Notes: generated from the letters alone by a model not told the origin. A stretch of DNA of 64,000 bases from Streptomyces sp. NBC_00878 (GCF_026341515.1 NZ_JAPEOK010000001.1:62001-126000), one strand, 5' to 3'; shown: positions 42,557 to 51,215, counted from the stretch's first letter. Program-made: numbers and translations.

Positions 42557-43531
42557 TCAGAGCGGGATGGAGATGCCGAGTTCCTGCATGACACCGGAGA
42601 GCGGGTCACCCTCGGAGCGTTCGGTCCTGGAGCCCTTGACGCCTGCGGTGAGCGTACGGGGGTCCACCGCCTCGGCGGGGGCTCCCATCGCGTAGAGGCC
42701 ATCGGGCGCGTTGTCGCGGTGGTGCGGCAGGAGCCAGAAGACGCGGCGGCGGAACGTGTCCGAGACGCGGGAGGGCTTGGCAGTGGGTCCCAGGACGGCA
42801 TAGCCGACGAGACGGCCGTCGCGGTGGTATGCGGGACGGCCTGCCCGGGTGAGCAGCCGGTCCAGGCTCTGGCGTACGTAGTCGAGGCCGCTGATGTCCT
42901 CCAGCCATACGAGGCCGGTCTCGTGGCTGATCTCGTCCGCGCTGATCAGGGAACTCATGCCCCGGTGTCCCCTTCCTCGTGTGAGCAGTCCGATACCCGG
43001 GCAGAGCTTGCGCTGGTTGGACAGGATCATCTCCTTGGTCGAGGCCAGACTCACCAGTTCCCGGGTGCGGGCGGCGAACGCCCGCGAGGACGTGGCGGGG
43101 GCACCCTCGTTCCGGCACCACGCCCTGTACGCGGCGTAGAGGGCGGCCTGCTCGGCGCGCAGGTCGGAGCCGAGACGGCAGCGTTCTTCGTAGAAACGGC
43201 CGGTGTGGTCCTCGGTCTGCGCGTAGGCGGTGGTGGCGATACGGACCTGTTCAGGGCCTGTGAGATCACGGTTCCCGGCGAGGTAGCGGCGTGCGCCGTC
43301 GATCGACCAGCCCAGAATGCCTGGGCCTTCCTCGGTGACGAGGAGGTCGGCGAGGTTGTCGATCTTGCGGTCGTTGGGAACCACGCGTTCGAAGGGGATC
43401 AGGCGAAACGCCGTGCTCCCAGCGGGTTCGCCCGAATCGAAGACGTCATCGACGCCGCCATGGCTGTCAGCAAGACAGGTTTTCGCCGGATGGCACTCCG
43501 ATAATTCCGGTGAACCGGGTGCAGCAACCAC
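42557..43531 (-). pseudogene. Fragment of a phage/plasmid P4-type primase-helicase with an unassigned C-terminal part
   Basis: Open minus-strand frame of up to 324 codons. About residues 40-160 match the C-terminal end of D5/P4-type primase-helicases of phages and integrative plasmids: FRLIPFERVVPNDRKIDNLADLL, GPGILGWSIDGARRYL, RFYEERC, LYAAYRAWCRNEG. The helicase core is missing. The following 160 residues (SNQRKLCPGIGLLTRGRG, LTRAGRPAYHRDGRLVGY, FWLLPHHRDNAPDGLYAMG) I do not recognise; they may be a separate small gene in frame or a rearranged piece. The first 35 residues show no homology and lie in a promoter-like zone. Most likely left from a lost integrative element. Confidence 0.6.
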
Positions 43532-43617
43532 AGTTGTGTACTTCTGCTTACCTCCCTCATGGTCTCTTGTTGGAGCACCGACACCTCCTGACGGAGCTCA
43601 TATCGACGCTTTCCTTC

Positions 43618-43667
43618 GGGTTACTAGCTTTCTTTCTGGATACTAATTTCCCTTGCGGGTAACTAGC
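43618..43667 (+). promoter_or_regulatory. Three phased direct repeats before the secreted beta-propeller gene
   Basis: GGGTTACTAGC (43618), TGGATACTAAT (43637) and GGGTAACTAGC (43657) recur at 19-20 bp spacing, close to two helical turns. They end 22 bp before the ATG at 43690. The spacing and position suggest an operator array for a dimeric repressor; the regulator is not evident nearby. Confidence 0.45.
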
Positions 43668-43689
43668 GCATGCCGGATACGGTCGTGCC

Positions 43690-44793
43690 ATGTCGATCAC
43701 CAGGCGCACATTCGGTGCGTTAGCCGCCGTCACGCTCGCTGCCGGATCCGTCACACTGGCCACCCCGGCCGCCGCCAGGACCGAGCCGCTTCAGCTGGTC
43801 GCGCAGAGCGAGGGCATGGTCTGGAACGCTGTGGCCGCCGACCACGGCCGGATCTTCGTGGCCGGCCCGCGCTGGTCAGGGTCGACGGGGCCGGCGCTGG
43901 GCCTGGTAACCGCGGACGGCGGGGTCGCGCCTTACCCGGACGCCGCCTGGAACGCCTGGCGTCCGGGAACTGCGGCGGACACCGCGTTCGTCAACGTCAA
44001 CTCGATCAATCTGGACGGTCACGGCGGCCTGTGGGTGGTCGACACCGGCGCGCCCAGCTTCGGCGGCGACCCGCTGCCCGGCGGCGCCAAGCTGGTGCGC
44101 GTGGACGTGGCCGGCAACCGCGTCACGAGGGTGTACCCCTTCAGCAGCGACGTGGCCCTGCCGCGCAGCTACGTCGACGATGTCCGGTTCAACGGCCACA
44201 CCGCCTATCTGACCGATGCCGGGCGCCCCGGGCTGATCGTGCTGGACCTTCGCGCCGGCGCCGCCCGGCGGGTGCTCGACGGCCACCCGTCCACCACAGC
44301 CCCCACGGACCGGCCGATCGTGGTCGACGGCACCGTGGTGCGCGGCACCGACGGCAACACGCTGAAGGTCAACGCCGACCCGCTCGAACTGTCGCCGGAC
44401 CGGCGGTGGCTGTACTACGGCCCGCTGTCAGGGCCTTGGTCACGCGTGCCCACTCAGGCGCTGGACGACCCCGGACTGAGCCCGGCCCAACTGGCCGCCC
44501 AGGTGCGGCCATGGGCGGACCTGCCGCCGACCGGCGGCACCGCCATGGACCACAAGGGCAACCTCTATTTCTCCGACCTGGCTCACAACTCGATCGCACG
44601 CAGGAGCCCGGACGGCCGGATCGCCCAGGTAGTCCAGGACCCGCGCCTGCACTGGACGGACGCGCTGTTCCTGGACGCCCACAACACCCTGTGGCTGCCA
44701 GTGCCCCAATTGGACCGGGCGGCTCCCTTCAACGGTGGGATCTCTCGGATCCACTTTCCAGTGCAGCTGTTCCGACTGACGCTGGAACGCTGA
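43690..44793 (+). CDS. Secreted major-royal-jelly/yellow-type beta-propeller protein
   Basis: 367 residues. The N-terminus is a Tat-like signal (TRRTFGALAAVTLAAG..., cleavage near ATPAAA-RT), so the protein is probably exported folded. The mature part has the blades of the MRJP/yellow family, related to SMP-30: VNVNSINLDGHGGLWVVDTG, YVDDVRFNGHTAYLTDAG, LELSPDRRWLYYGPLSG, GGTAMDHKGNLYFSDLAHNSI, LHWTDALFLDAHNTLWLPVPQ. Bacterial members are mostly of unknown substrate; a lactonase or ligand-binding role is possible. The upstream phased repeats suggest dedicated control. It is followed after 176 bp by another secreted-protein gene in the same direction. Confidence 0.82.
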   Translation: MSITRRTFGALAAVTLAAGSVTLATPAAARTEPLQLVAQSEGMVWNAVAADHGRIFVAGPRWSGSTGPALGLVTADGGVAPYPDAAWNAWRPGTAADTAFVNVNSINLDGHGGLWVVDTGAPSFGGDPLPGGAKLVRVDVAGNRVTRVYPFSSDVALPRSYVDDVRFNGHTAYLTDAGRPGLIVLDLRAGAARRVLDGHPSTTAPTDRPIVVDGTVVRGTDGNTLKVNADPLELSPDRRWLYYGPLSGPWSRVPTQALDDPGLSPAQLAAQVRPWADLPPTGGTAMDHKGNLYFSDLAHNSIARRSPDGRIAQVVQDPRLHWTDALFLDAHNTLWLPVPQLDRAAPFNGGISRIHFPVQLFRLTLER

Positions 44794-44969
44794 CCCGAAT
44801 TCGACTTTACCGACACAAAGAGGAATGTTCGACACGGACTTTTCTCGCGGCATCGGCGGTACAGAAAAAAACCGTCCGATCCGTTCGGGCGTTTTGCCGG
44901 CGTGATCCCGTGTGCCGAAAAAGCGCCATCAAATCCCCTGATAATAATGACGAAAAGGAAGAAATCAAA

Positions 44970-45644
44970 GTGAGGAAAATCAAGCATCAGAAGTGGGTCC
45001 TGGCTGCGCTCGGCCTGGGGCTGACCGCGGCGGTCGCTTGTGCTCCCGCAGCGACCGGTGCCACTTCCGCGCCGACATCCGCCAAGCAGAGCGTCGCCAC
45101 CCACGCCAACCCGGGCGGTCGCCTGGACCCTTACGCCTTCCTGCCGAAGGTGCCCTCGTTCACCCTGACCAGCACCACGGTCAAGAACGGTCGGCCGCTG
45201 CCCACCGACCAGCGGTCCGGAATCTTCGGGGCACCGGGCGGAAAGGACATCTCCCCGCAGTTGTCCTGGCGCGGCTTCCCCGCCAAGACCAAGAGCTTCG
45301 TGGTGTCGATGTATGACCCCGAGGCTCCGACCGGTAGCGGTTTCTGGCACTGGGCGGTGGCCAACATCCCCGCCACCACCAAGTCCCTGCCGCTCAACGC
45401 CGGAGCCCTCAACAGCCGCAAGTTGCCCGCCGGGGCCATCCAGCTCAACGGTGACGCGGGTACGGCCCGCTACATCGGCGGCGCGCCCCCGGCCGACTCG
45501 ACCCACCACTACTACATCACGGTCACCGCGCTGGACGTGCCGAGCGTCGACGTTACGGCGACCACCAGTGGTGCTCTGCTCGGTTTCACCATCGGCAGCC
45601 ACACGATTGGGCGAGCCACGCTGATCGCCCCTACCCGCGGCTGA
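44970..45644 (+). CDS. YbhB/YbcL-type PEBP family secreted protein
   Basis: 224 residues, GTG start at 44970 with AAGGAAG about 8 nt upstream. A signal peptide (KWVLAALGLGLTAAVACAPAATGA) has a Cys in a region that could also be a lipobox-like site. The phosphatidylethanolamine-binding-protein fold is marked by ISPQLSWRGFP, SFVVSMYDPEAPTGSGFWHWAVANIP, YIGGAPPADSTHHYYITVTALD. Bacterial YbhB/YbcL proteins have no firm function. The start avoids a much longer open frame that runs in from the preceding gene out of its true frame. Confidence 0.85.
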   Translation: MRKIKHQKWVLAALGLGLTAAVACAPAATGATSAPTSAKQSVATHANPGGRLDPYAFLPKVPSFTLTSTTVKNGRPLPTDQRSGIFGAPGGKDISPQLSWRGFPAKTKSFVVSMYDPEAPTGSGFWHWAVANIPATTKSLPLNAGALNSRKLPAGAIQLNGDAGTARYIGGAPPADSTHHYYITVTALDVPSVDVTATTSGALLGFTIGSHTIGRATLIAPTRG

Positions 45645-45696
45645 ACCCTGGTGGTGCAGTGCTGAATCCAGCGGAGCGGTTGGCCTAGAGTGATGC

Positions 45697-45743
45697 CCGC
45701 CCTGGGGTTTGGGGGTCTTGAAGACCCCCAAACCCCAGGGCGG
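45697..45743. terminator. Perfect 23-bp-stem hairpin
   Basis: The arms 45697-45719 (starting CCGCCCTGGGG) and 45721-45743 are exact reverse complements around a single central G. It lies 52 bp after the PEBP gene stop and next to an IS256 fragment. It could act as a strong bidirectional terminator, although no T-run follows; it could also be two identical IS-like ends joined head to head. Confidence 0.6.
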
Positions 45744-45749
45744 TTTCAA

Positions 45750-45965
45750 AGTCCCGGACGCGGTCAGTACAGCGTCAAGTTCACCGCAGATCCGCGACAC
45801 CTCCGACTTGGAGATCCCGCTGTCCGCGCCCAGGGCTTGGACCAGGTCATCGACCGAGCGGGTCGAGACCCCGTGCACGTATGCCTCCATCACCACGGCG
45901 AACAGCGCCCGGTCGATGCGCCCTCGCCGCTCCAGCAGCGAGGGGAAGAACGACCCGGTCCGCAC
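45750..45965 (-). pseudogene. IS256-family transposase fragment
   Basis: The minus strand encodes the N-proximal part of a mutator-type transposase: FFPSLLERRGRIDRALFAVVMEAYVHGVSTRSVDDLVQALG and SGISKSEVSRICGELDAVL. The catalytic domain is absent and the frame runs into the perfect hairpin beside it. A relic. The remaining DNA up to 46285 holds nothing I can support. Confidence 0.85.
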
Positions 45966-46285
45966 CTTCGGCCTTTCATCAGCCGCCCGCCCAGAGAAAG
46001 CGGGCGATCAGACACGTCGTAGTACCTCTCCCAGGCCCCGCCAGCCCTTCGGACTCGACTGTCAGCTACAACCCCGACGCGGAAGATGCAGTACAGGACG
46101 CCGCACCAACCACCCCGCGGCGCATCGGCGACGCACGGACCTGGCGGCTGCGGGTTCCCTCGACGGTGACACCGGGTGTGTGACAGGGTCCGATCAGCGA
46201 GGCAGCATAAGACCCATCAAGCCTCGATCCAAGGCCGCCGCGTCGCCCCCCGTCTGCGGTTGTGCCCGCTGTGCCGGGAGTGCCA

Positions 46286-47734
46286 ATGAAAGATCTTGAA
46301 CTGGCCGACTACCGGGATCTCGTCCAGTCCCTGAAGTACTGCGTGCTGATCCACGACGCCGCCACGTACGAGATCCTGTGGGCCAACCACGCGGCCTGCG
46401 CACTGCTCGGCTGGACCGTCGACGAGTTGAAACCGCTCAAGGCGCCCGACATGAGCAAGAACGCCCAGCAGTACAGCCGTGAGCTGGGACATCGCTGGTT
46501 GCACGGGGCCGTCGAGCACGGAGTCAGCGCCACCGAGTGGTGCTACCGCTCCAAGCGCGGCGAAGAGGTCCTCACCGAGGCCATCGCCATCCGGGTCGAC
46601 CTCCCGTCCCGGCAGGTCATCATGGTCCAGTTCCGGGACATCGAGGAGGAGAAGGCCGTCCGGCGTGACCTCTTCCGCACCGAGGGAAGGCTTCGGGCCT
46701 TCCTGGCGAGCCTCGCCGAGGGCATCGTCGTGCTGGACGACGACGGGCGGGTCATCTTCGCCAGCGAGTCGGCCACCAAGCAGCTCGGTCCCCACCTGCA
46801 CGGGGCCGACTTCACGGAGTACTGCCGTGACGGGGCCGTACCGGCCGAGGCAGGCCGCTATCGCTTCGCCGAACCGGGCCATGCGCCCCGCTGGTACGCG
46901 GTCACCCGTCAGTACATCGACATCGAGAGTGACCTCCGAGGCCATCTGCTGCTCTTCTACGACATCACCGACCGGGTGCTGGAAGAGGAGGAGCACCGCC
47001 GGGACACCCAGCGCCTGAACCATCTGGCCCGGTACAACGCCATGGGTGACATGGCAATGGCCATCGCGCACGAGGTCAGCCAGCCGATCGCCGCCGCCTA
47101 CAACTTCGTGGAAGGCACACGTGGACGGCTTCTCGCGCAGCACCCCGGGACCGATGCCGACACCGATTCCGTCGTCTGGGGACTGGACAACGCCAAAAGA
47201 CAGATCGAACGGGCGAGCAGGATCCTCGACAGCCTGCGGCAGTACGTCGGCAGACTGGAACATGCCGACCAGCTGACCGATCTGGCGGCGATCGTCGAGG
47301 ACTGCCGGTACTTCATCGAGCTGCGCGCCCAAGCTGACTCCGTTCGTCTCGACTTCGATCTGACCACCGAGCCCCTGCCGGTGCGCTGCGAGAACGTCCT
47401 CATCGGTCAGGTCGTCATGAATCTCGCCTTCAACGGCATCGAGGAGATGGCCAACTGGCCGCCCGAGCGGCGCAGCGTGGAGCTGGCCACCCGGCTGTCC
47501 CAGGACGGGGCGTGGGCCGAACTCGTCGTACGGGATCACGGGCAAGGCCTCGGGGGAATCCCAGGGGACCGGATCTTCGACGGGGTGTTCACCGGCAAGG
47601 TGAACGGCAGCGGGATCGGTCTGGCGCTCAGCCACCGGATCATCACCCGGCACGGCGGGCGTATCTCCGCCGCGGAGGGAGAACCCGCCGGAGCCGTGTT
47701 CTCCTTCGCACTTCCGGTGGCCCGGCCGCAATAA
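46286..47734 (+). CDS. PAS-domain sensor histidine kinase of the auxin-catabolism locus
   Basis: 482-residue soluble kinase without membrane segments: PAS (about 12-120; IHDAATYEILWANHAACALLGW), second PAS (about 136-230; LAEGIVVLDDDGRVIFASESA), dimerisation box with the phospho-acceptor His262 (MAIAHEVSQPIAA), and an ATPase domain (VVMNLAFNGIEEM, GQGLGGIPGDRIFDG, GSGIGLALSHRI). The layout is FixL/StyS-like, so a ligand or redox signal is probably sensed in the cytoplasm by PAS. ATG at 46286 with GGGAG upstream. The response-regulator gene follows after iacI and a small gene in the same direction; they probably form one pair controlling the iac genes. The inducer (indole-3-acetate or a product) is inference. 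Confidence 0.88.
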   Translation: MKDLELADYRDLVQSLKYCVLIHDAATYEILWANHAACALLGWTVDELKPLKAPDMSKNAQQYSRELGHRWLHGAVEHGVSATEWCYRSKRGEEVLTEAIAIRVDLPSRQVIMVQFRDIEEEKAVRRDLFRTEGRLRAFLASLAEGIVVLDDDGRVIFASESATKQLGPHLHGADFTEYCRDGAVPAEAGRYRFAEPGHAPRWYAVTRQYIDIESDLRGHLLLFYDITDRVLEEEEHRRDTQRLNHLARYNAMGDMAMAIAHEVSQPIAAAYNFVEGTRGRLLAQHPGTDADTDSVVWGLDNAKRQIERASRILDSLRQYVGRLEHADQLTDLAAIVEDCRYFIELRAQADSVRLDFDLTTEPLPVRCENVLIGQVVMNLAFNGIEEMANWPPERRSVELATRLSQDGAWAELVVRDHGQGLGGIPGDRIFDGVFTGKVNGSGIGLALSHRIITRHGGRISAAEGEPAGAVFSFALPVARPQ

Positions 47735-47747
47735 GGGAATCCTTTAC
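47733..47747 (+). promoter_or_regulatory. Candidate iac operator, copy 1 (before iacI)
   Basis: AAGGGAATCCTTTAC, a near-palindrome overlapping the kinase stop codon and 118 bp before the iacI ATG. The same element occurs at 49251-49264 and 52103-52117. A half copy (GGGAAGGGAA) follows at 47751. A TAGCCT hexamer near 47814 could be the -10 box. Confidence 0.6.
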
Positions 47748-47865
47748 ATTGGGAAGGGAAATACCGGCCCATCCGCCTGGAAACCCGGCTTGTCCGGGTC
47801 CGTGCGAAGCGCCTAGCCTGCTGCGAAAGATTCCCGCGGCATTCGAGACGTTCGAGGTATCGCCC

Positions 47866-48348
47866 ATGGGGAGCCAGCGAGAACAAGTGATGAACACCCT
47901 CGACCGGTACCTGCGACTGTGTGACGTTCCCGTCCGGGGCGAGGGCATGGTCGAACTCGGTGAGCTGTTCACCGACGACGCCGTCTGGGAGGGCGTGGGC
48001 CCGGAGTACTCCGGCGAATTCGGCCGCCGGGAGGGCAGGCAAGCCATCCTGGAGATGCTCGCCGGGTACCTGCCGCCCAATCCGCACTTCCGGGAGAACG
48101 TCCATCTGCTCTTCCCCGGAACCATCGACCTCAGCGACACCACCGCTCGTGGAACCTGGCTGATGCAGCAGCTGTCGCGCTATGCGTCGGGCACGGCCGA
48201 GGTCAGGGTTGCGAGGCTGGACGTGACCTTCCGCCTCGATCCGGTTCGGCCGGCCCTGATCTCGCTGTTCCGCACCGAGCGGCTCTTCAGCGCCCCGCTG
48301 GCGAGCGCCTCGCCGTTGAGTGCCCCGCCGCCGAAGGAGGCCGTGTGA
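47866..48348 (+). CDS. iacI: IacI-like NTF2/SnoaL-fold protein
   Basis: 160-residue SnoaL/NTF2-like protein: ELFTDDAVWEGVGPEYSGEFGRREGRQAILEMLAGYLP is the usual cone-fold opening, and RGTWLMQQLSRYA the central strand. IacI in indole-3-acetate clusters is a small protein of this fold whose step is not settled; it may be an auxiliary cyclase or isomerase. Here it heads its own unit after a copy of the shared palindrome and overlaps the next small gene (GTGA). Assignment to IacI rests on fold plus presence of all other iac genes nearby. ATG 47866 was chosen; an in-frame ATG at 47890 is an alternative. Confidence 0.75.
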   Translation: MGSQREQVMNTLDRYLRLCDVPVRGEGMVELGELFTDDAVWEGVGPEYSGEFGRREGRQAILEMLAGYLPPNPHFRENVHLLFPGTIDLSDTTARGTWLMQQLSRYASGTAEVRVARLDVTFRLDPVRPALISLFRTERLFSAPLASASPLSAPPPKEAV

Positions 48349-48608
48349 GCGCCGACCGCAGGACCATGCTCCTGACCTGCTACGCCGACACTCACGGCTA
48401 CGGTTGGCACCATGTGGACCTGTTCACCCACGACCACACGGGCCGAGAGGTCAACTGGGTGCACTGGCAGGTCGACGAGGACGGCCCGGCCGGAGCGGAC
48501 AAGGCCACCGCCCGGGTCGAGCCGGCCCTGCGGCGGACCGGCGACTGGCAGCACGGGATCAGCGCCGACGGCAGCGAGTACTGGACCGCCCGAGCCACCT
48601 GGGGATGA
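48345..48608 (+). CDS. Small conserved-looking protein of unknown function (87 aa)
   Basis: GTG start overlapping the iacI stop, with a strong AAGGAGG 5 nt upstream; its stop overlaps the response-regulator start (ATGA). It encodes 87 residues rich in His, Trp and acidic residues (YADTHGYGWHHVDLFTHDH, EVNWVHWQVDEDG, GSEYWTARATWG). No family is recognised. Tight coupling on both sides argues it is real and acts with the regulator or with IacI. Confidence 0.7.
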   Translation: MSADRRTMLLTCYADTHGYGWHHVDLFTHDHTGREVNWVHWQVDEDGPAGADKATARVEPALRRTGDWQHGISADGSEYWTARATWG

Positions 48609-49243
48609 CCGGGATGAACACCCAGACCCAGAGCATCGTCTACATCGTCGACGACGACCGTGAGCTGTGCACGTCCCTGGCCTGGCTGCTGGAGTCGGTC
48701 CGGATCCAGTCGGTGAGCTTCACCGACGTCGGCTCCTTCCTGGAGTCCTACGACCCGGACCGGCCCGCCTGCATGGTCCTGGACGTGCGGATGCCCGAGG
48801 TAGGTGGCTTCCAGCTGCAGGAGATCCTGAACCGGGCCGGCTCGGAGATCCCGGTCATCTTCGTCTCCGCGCACGGCGATATCCGAATGTCGGTACGCGC
48901 CCTGCAGAACGGCGCGGTGGACTTCCTGGAGAAGCCCTACGACCCACAGCACATGCTGGAGGTCGTCCAGCAGGCGCTGCGCACTGCGCAGGAACGGTTC
49001 GCGCAGGCAGCGCGGAAACGGGTACTGCTCACGCGTCTGAGCCAGCTCAGTCCGCGTGAGCTGGAGATTCTGCGCATGGTGATCGACGGCGTGCCCAGCA
49101 AGAACATCGCGACCCGGCTGGGGATCAGCGTCAAGACCGTCGATGTGCACCGCACCCGTATCCGGGAGAAGGCCGACGCCGAGAGCATGGCCACACTCGT
49201 CCGCGACGTGCTCCAGCACGGGGTCGTACTGCCCTCCCCGTGA
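48605..49243 (+). CDS. FixJ/StyR-type response regulator (receiver + LuxR HTH)
   Basis: 212 residues from the ATG at 48605, which overlaps the preceding stop (ATGA); an in-frame ATG at 48614 is possible. The receiver has IVDDDRE, phospho-acceptor Asp60 (MVLDVRMP), VSAHGDI and LEKPYD. The C-terminal LuxR-type helix-turn-helix reads LSPRELEILRMVIDGVPSKNIATRLGISVKTVDVHRTRI. Partner of the PAS kinase just upstream. The shared palindrome found before iacI, the symporter genes and iacA is its most likely binding site. Classic Pseudomonas iac loci use a MarR-type IacR instead, so this control is different. Confidence 0.9.
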   Translation: MTGMNTQTQSIVYIVDDDRELCTSLAWLLESVRIQSVSFTDVGSFLESYDPDRPACMVLDVRMPEVGGFQLQEILNRAGSEIPVIFVSAHGDIRMSVRALQNGAVDFLEKPYDPQHMLEVVQQALRTAQERFAQAARKRVLLTRLSQLSPRELEILRMVIDGVPSKNIATRLGISVKTVDVHRTRIREKADAESMATLVRDVLQHGVVLPSP

Positions 49244-49250
49244 CGCCTGT

Positions 49251-49264
49251 AAAGGAATCCTTAC
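49251..49264 (+). promoter_or_regulatory. Candidate iac operator, copy 2 (before DUF485/symporter)
   Basis: AAAGGAATCCTTAC, 106 bp before the DUF485 gene start and 7 bp after the regulator stop. A half copy (TAGGGAAAA) follows. TATACG near 49329 could be the -10 box. Confidence 0.6.
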
Positions 49265-49370
49265 CTCGGTAGGGAAAACACTGGGAACAAACTCCGAACA
49301 CACTGATTGCGCCGCATTCCCCGGCCCATATACGCTCCCGCCCAATCCTCAACGGAGACGGGAGTCGGAT

Positions 49371-49694
49371 ATGACTCAGGAAGTCCAGCAAGAAAAGCCG
49401 GACGTGATATCTGCCGGGGCGATGACGTCCCTCGACACCATAGCGGCACAACGGATCGGTATCGCTCTCCGCTTTTCCGCGGTGATGTGCCTCTTCTTCT
49501 TCCCGCTGCCCATCCTCGGCCTGTTCACCTCGACGCTCGACGGTGTCGTCGTCGGGGGCCTGACCTGGGCCTGGATCTACGCGTTCGCACAGTTCGCCGT
49601 CGCCCTCATACTCGCCACCCGATACACGGCGAGCGCCGGGCGGCTGGACGCGAAGATCGCCGAAGTCCTGCGGCAATCATCGAAGAAAGGCTGA
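49371..49694 (+). CDS. DUF485 inner-membrane protein
   Basis: 107 residues with two hydrophobic segments (ALRFSAVMCLFFFPLPILGLF and LTWAWIYAFAQFAVALILATRY), the normal DUF485 shape (YjcH-like). In many bacteria this gene directly precedes a sodium/solute symporter, as here (6-bp gap). It is thought to assist that carrier, but its function is unproved. ATG with GGAG upstream (CGGGAGTCGGAT). Confidence 0.88.
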   Translation: MTQEVQQEKPDVISAGAMTSLDTIAAQRIGIALRFSAVMCLFFFPLPILGLFTSTLDGVVVGGLTWAWIYAFAQFAVALILATRYTASAGRLDAKIAEVLRQSSKKG

Positions 49695-49700
49695 CATTCA

Positions 49701-51215
49701 ATGGACGCTGTCTCAGCGGTAATATTCACCGTCCTGGTTCTGATCACCCTCGGAATCACCTACATGGCTGCCCGGCGCAGCAAGTCCGCCGCAGACCACT
49801 TCGTCGCCGGAGGCCAGCTCTCCGGACGTCAGAACGGTCTCGCCATCGCCGGCGACTACATTTCCGCCGCGTCGTTCCTCGGCGTCACGGGCGCCATCGC
49901 ACTGGGCGGATTCAATGGCTTCTACCTGGCCGTGTTCGTCCCCGTCGCCTATCTGCTGACGCTGCTCCTGGTCGCCGAACCACTGCGCAACCTCGGACGC
50001 TTCACGCTGGCCGATGTCCTGGCCTCCCGATTCCGGGGACAGACCGTCCGCAGCGCCATGGCCATCACCACCGTCGTCGTGAGCACGGTCTACCTGATCG
50101 CCCAGTTCGTGGGCGCCGCCCTGCTGGTGACCGCCCTCTTCGACATCGACTACACCGTCGCCGTCCTCGTCATCGGCGGCCTCACCACGGTCTACACCCT
50201 GCTCGGCGGCATGCTCGCGACGAGTTGGATCCAGATCGTCAAGACCGGCCTCATGCTGGCGTGCACCGTCACCCTGTTCGTGCTGATCCTCAACAAGTAC
50301 GACTTCAACCCGCTCGGCGCGTTCAACGACGCCCTGCACACGGTGGGGCAGCAGGCGGTGGCACCGAGCCGGACCACCGCGCTCGCCGGCTTCGACCAGC
50401 TGTCCATGGTGGTCGGTCTGGTACTCGGCGTACTCGGACTGCCCCATGTCATGATCCGGTTCCTCACCGTCCCGGACGCCCGGGCGGCGCGGTCGTCGGC
50501 CGTCACCGCCATCTGGGTCTTCGCCGCGTTCTACCTGATGATCCCCGTGATCGGCTACGGCGCCGGCCAGCTCGTCGGCCGGGACGGGATCGCCGCGAAG
50601 CACCCGGCCGGCAACCTGGCGGTCGTACAGCTCGCGGAGTCGCTCGGTGGCAATCTGCTGCTCGCGGTGGTGGCGGCGGTAGCCTTCGTCACCATCCTCG
50701 CCGTGCTGTCCGGGCTGGTGATGGCCGTCTCCGGTGCCGTCGCGCACGACGTCTACGGCCAGGTCCTCAAACGCGGTGCCGCAACCGCCCGCGGCGAGCT
50801 GACCGCGGCCCGCTTCGCGACCCTCGCGACCTGTGCCGTCGGGGTGGTGATCGCTCTCGCCGCGGAGCGCCAGAACATCGCCTTCCTGGCCTCGCTCGCC
50901 TTCGCCGTGGCGGCCAGCGCCAACCTCCCGGCGCTGCTGCTGACGATCTACTGGCGGCGGATGACCGCGCGCGCGGTGATCAGCGGGATGGCGGTCGGGC
51001 TCGTCACCTCCCTCACCATCATCCTGCTCGGTCCCGCCGTGAACGGCCCCGACGCGGTGCTCGGCTTCTCCAACCCCGCTCTGGTCTCGCTGCCGCTCAG
51101 CCTGCTCGTCTCGGTGCTGGTCGCCCTGGTCCTCCCCGACCGCGGCGAGGCGGCCGACACCGGACAGTCCACCTTCCGATCCCTGCGGCTCAAAGCCCTG
51201 ACCGGAGTCAGCTGA
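49701..51215 (+). CDS. Sodium:solute symporter, ActP-like
   Basis: 504-residue SSS-family carrier with about 13 predicted membrane spans. Landmarks: FVAGGQLSGRQNGLAIAGDYISAASFLGVTGAIAL near the N-terminus, TTVYTLLGGMLATSWIQIVKTG, and VLGLPHVMIRFLTVPDARAARSS. ActP relatives import acetate, pyruvate and similar carboxylates with Na+. Within an auxin-catabolic operon it is a good candidate for indole-3-acetate or a carboxylate intermediate. Paired with DUF485 upstream and 1 bp from the hydrolase gene downstream. Confidence 0.9.
   Translation: MDAVSAVIFTVLVLITLGITYMAARRSKSAADHFVAGGQLSGRQNGLAIAGDYISAASFLGVTGAIALGGFNGFYLAVFVPVAYLLTLLLVAEPLRNLGRFTLADVLASRFRGQTVRSAMAITTVVVSTVYLIAQFVGAALLVTALFDIDYTVAVLVIGGLTTVYTLLGGMLATSWIQIVKTGLMLACTVTLFVLILNKYDFNPLGAFNDALHTVGQQAVAPSRTTALAGFDQLSMVVGLVLGVLGLPHVMIRFLTVPDARAARSSAVTAIWVFAAFYLMIPVIGYGAGQLVGRDGIAAKHPAGNLAVVQLAESLGGNLLLAVVAAVAFVTILAVLSGLVMAVSGAVAHDVYGQVLKRGAATARGELTAARFATLATCAVGVVIALAAERQNIAFLASLAFAVAASANLPALLLTIYWRRMTARAVISGMAVGLVTSLTIILLGPAVNGPDAVLGFSNPALVSLPLSLLVSVLVALVLPDRGEAADTGQSTFRSLRLKALTGVS

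Noticed and set aside
43653..45644. 663-codon plus-strand frame suggesting a fusion of the beta-propeller region with the PEBP protein
   Set aside because: The beta-propeller protein is encoded in a different frame with a proper signal peptide; only the last 224 codons from the GTG at 44970 make a protein with homology.
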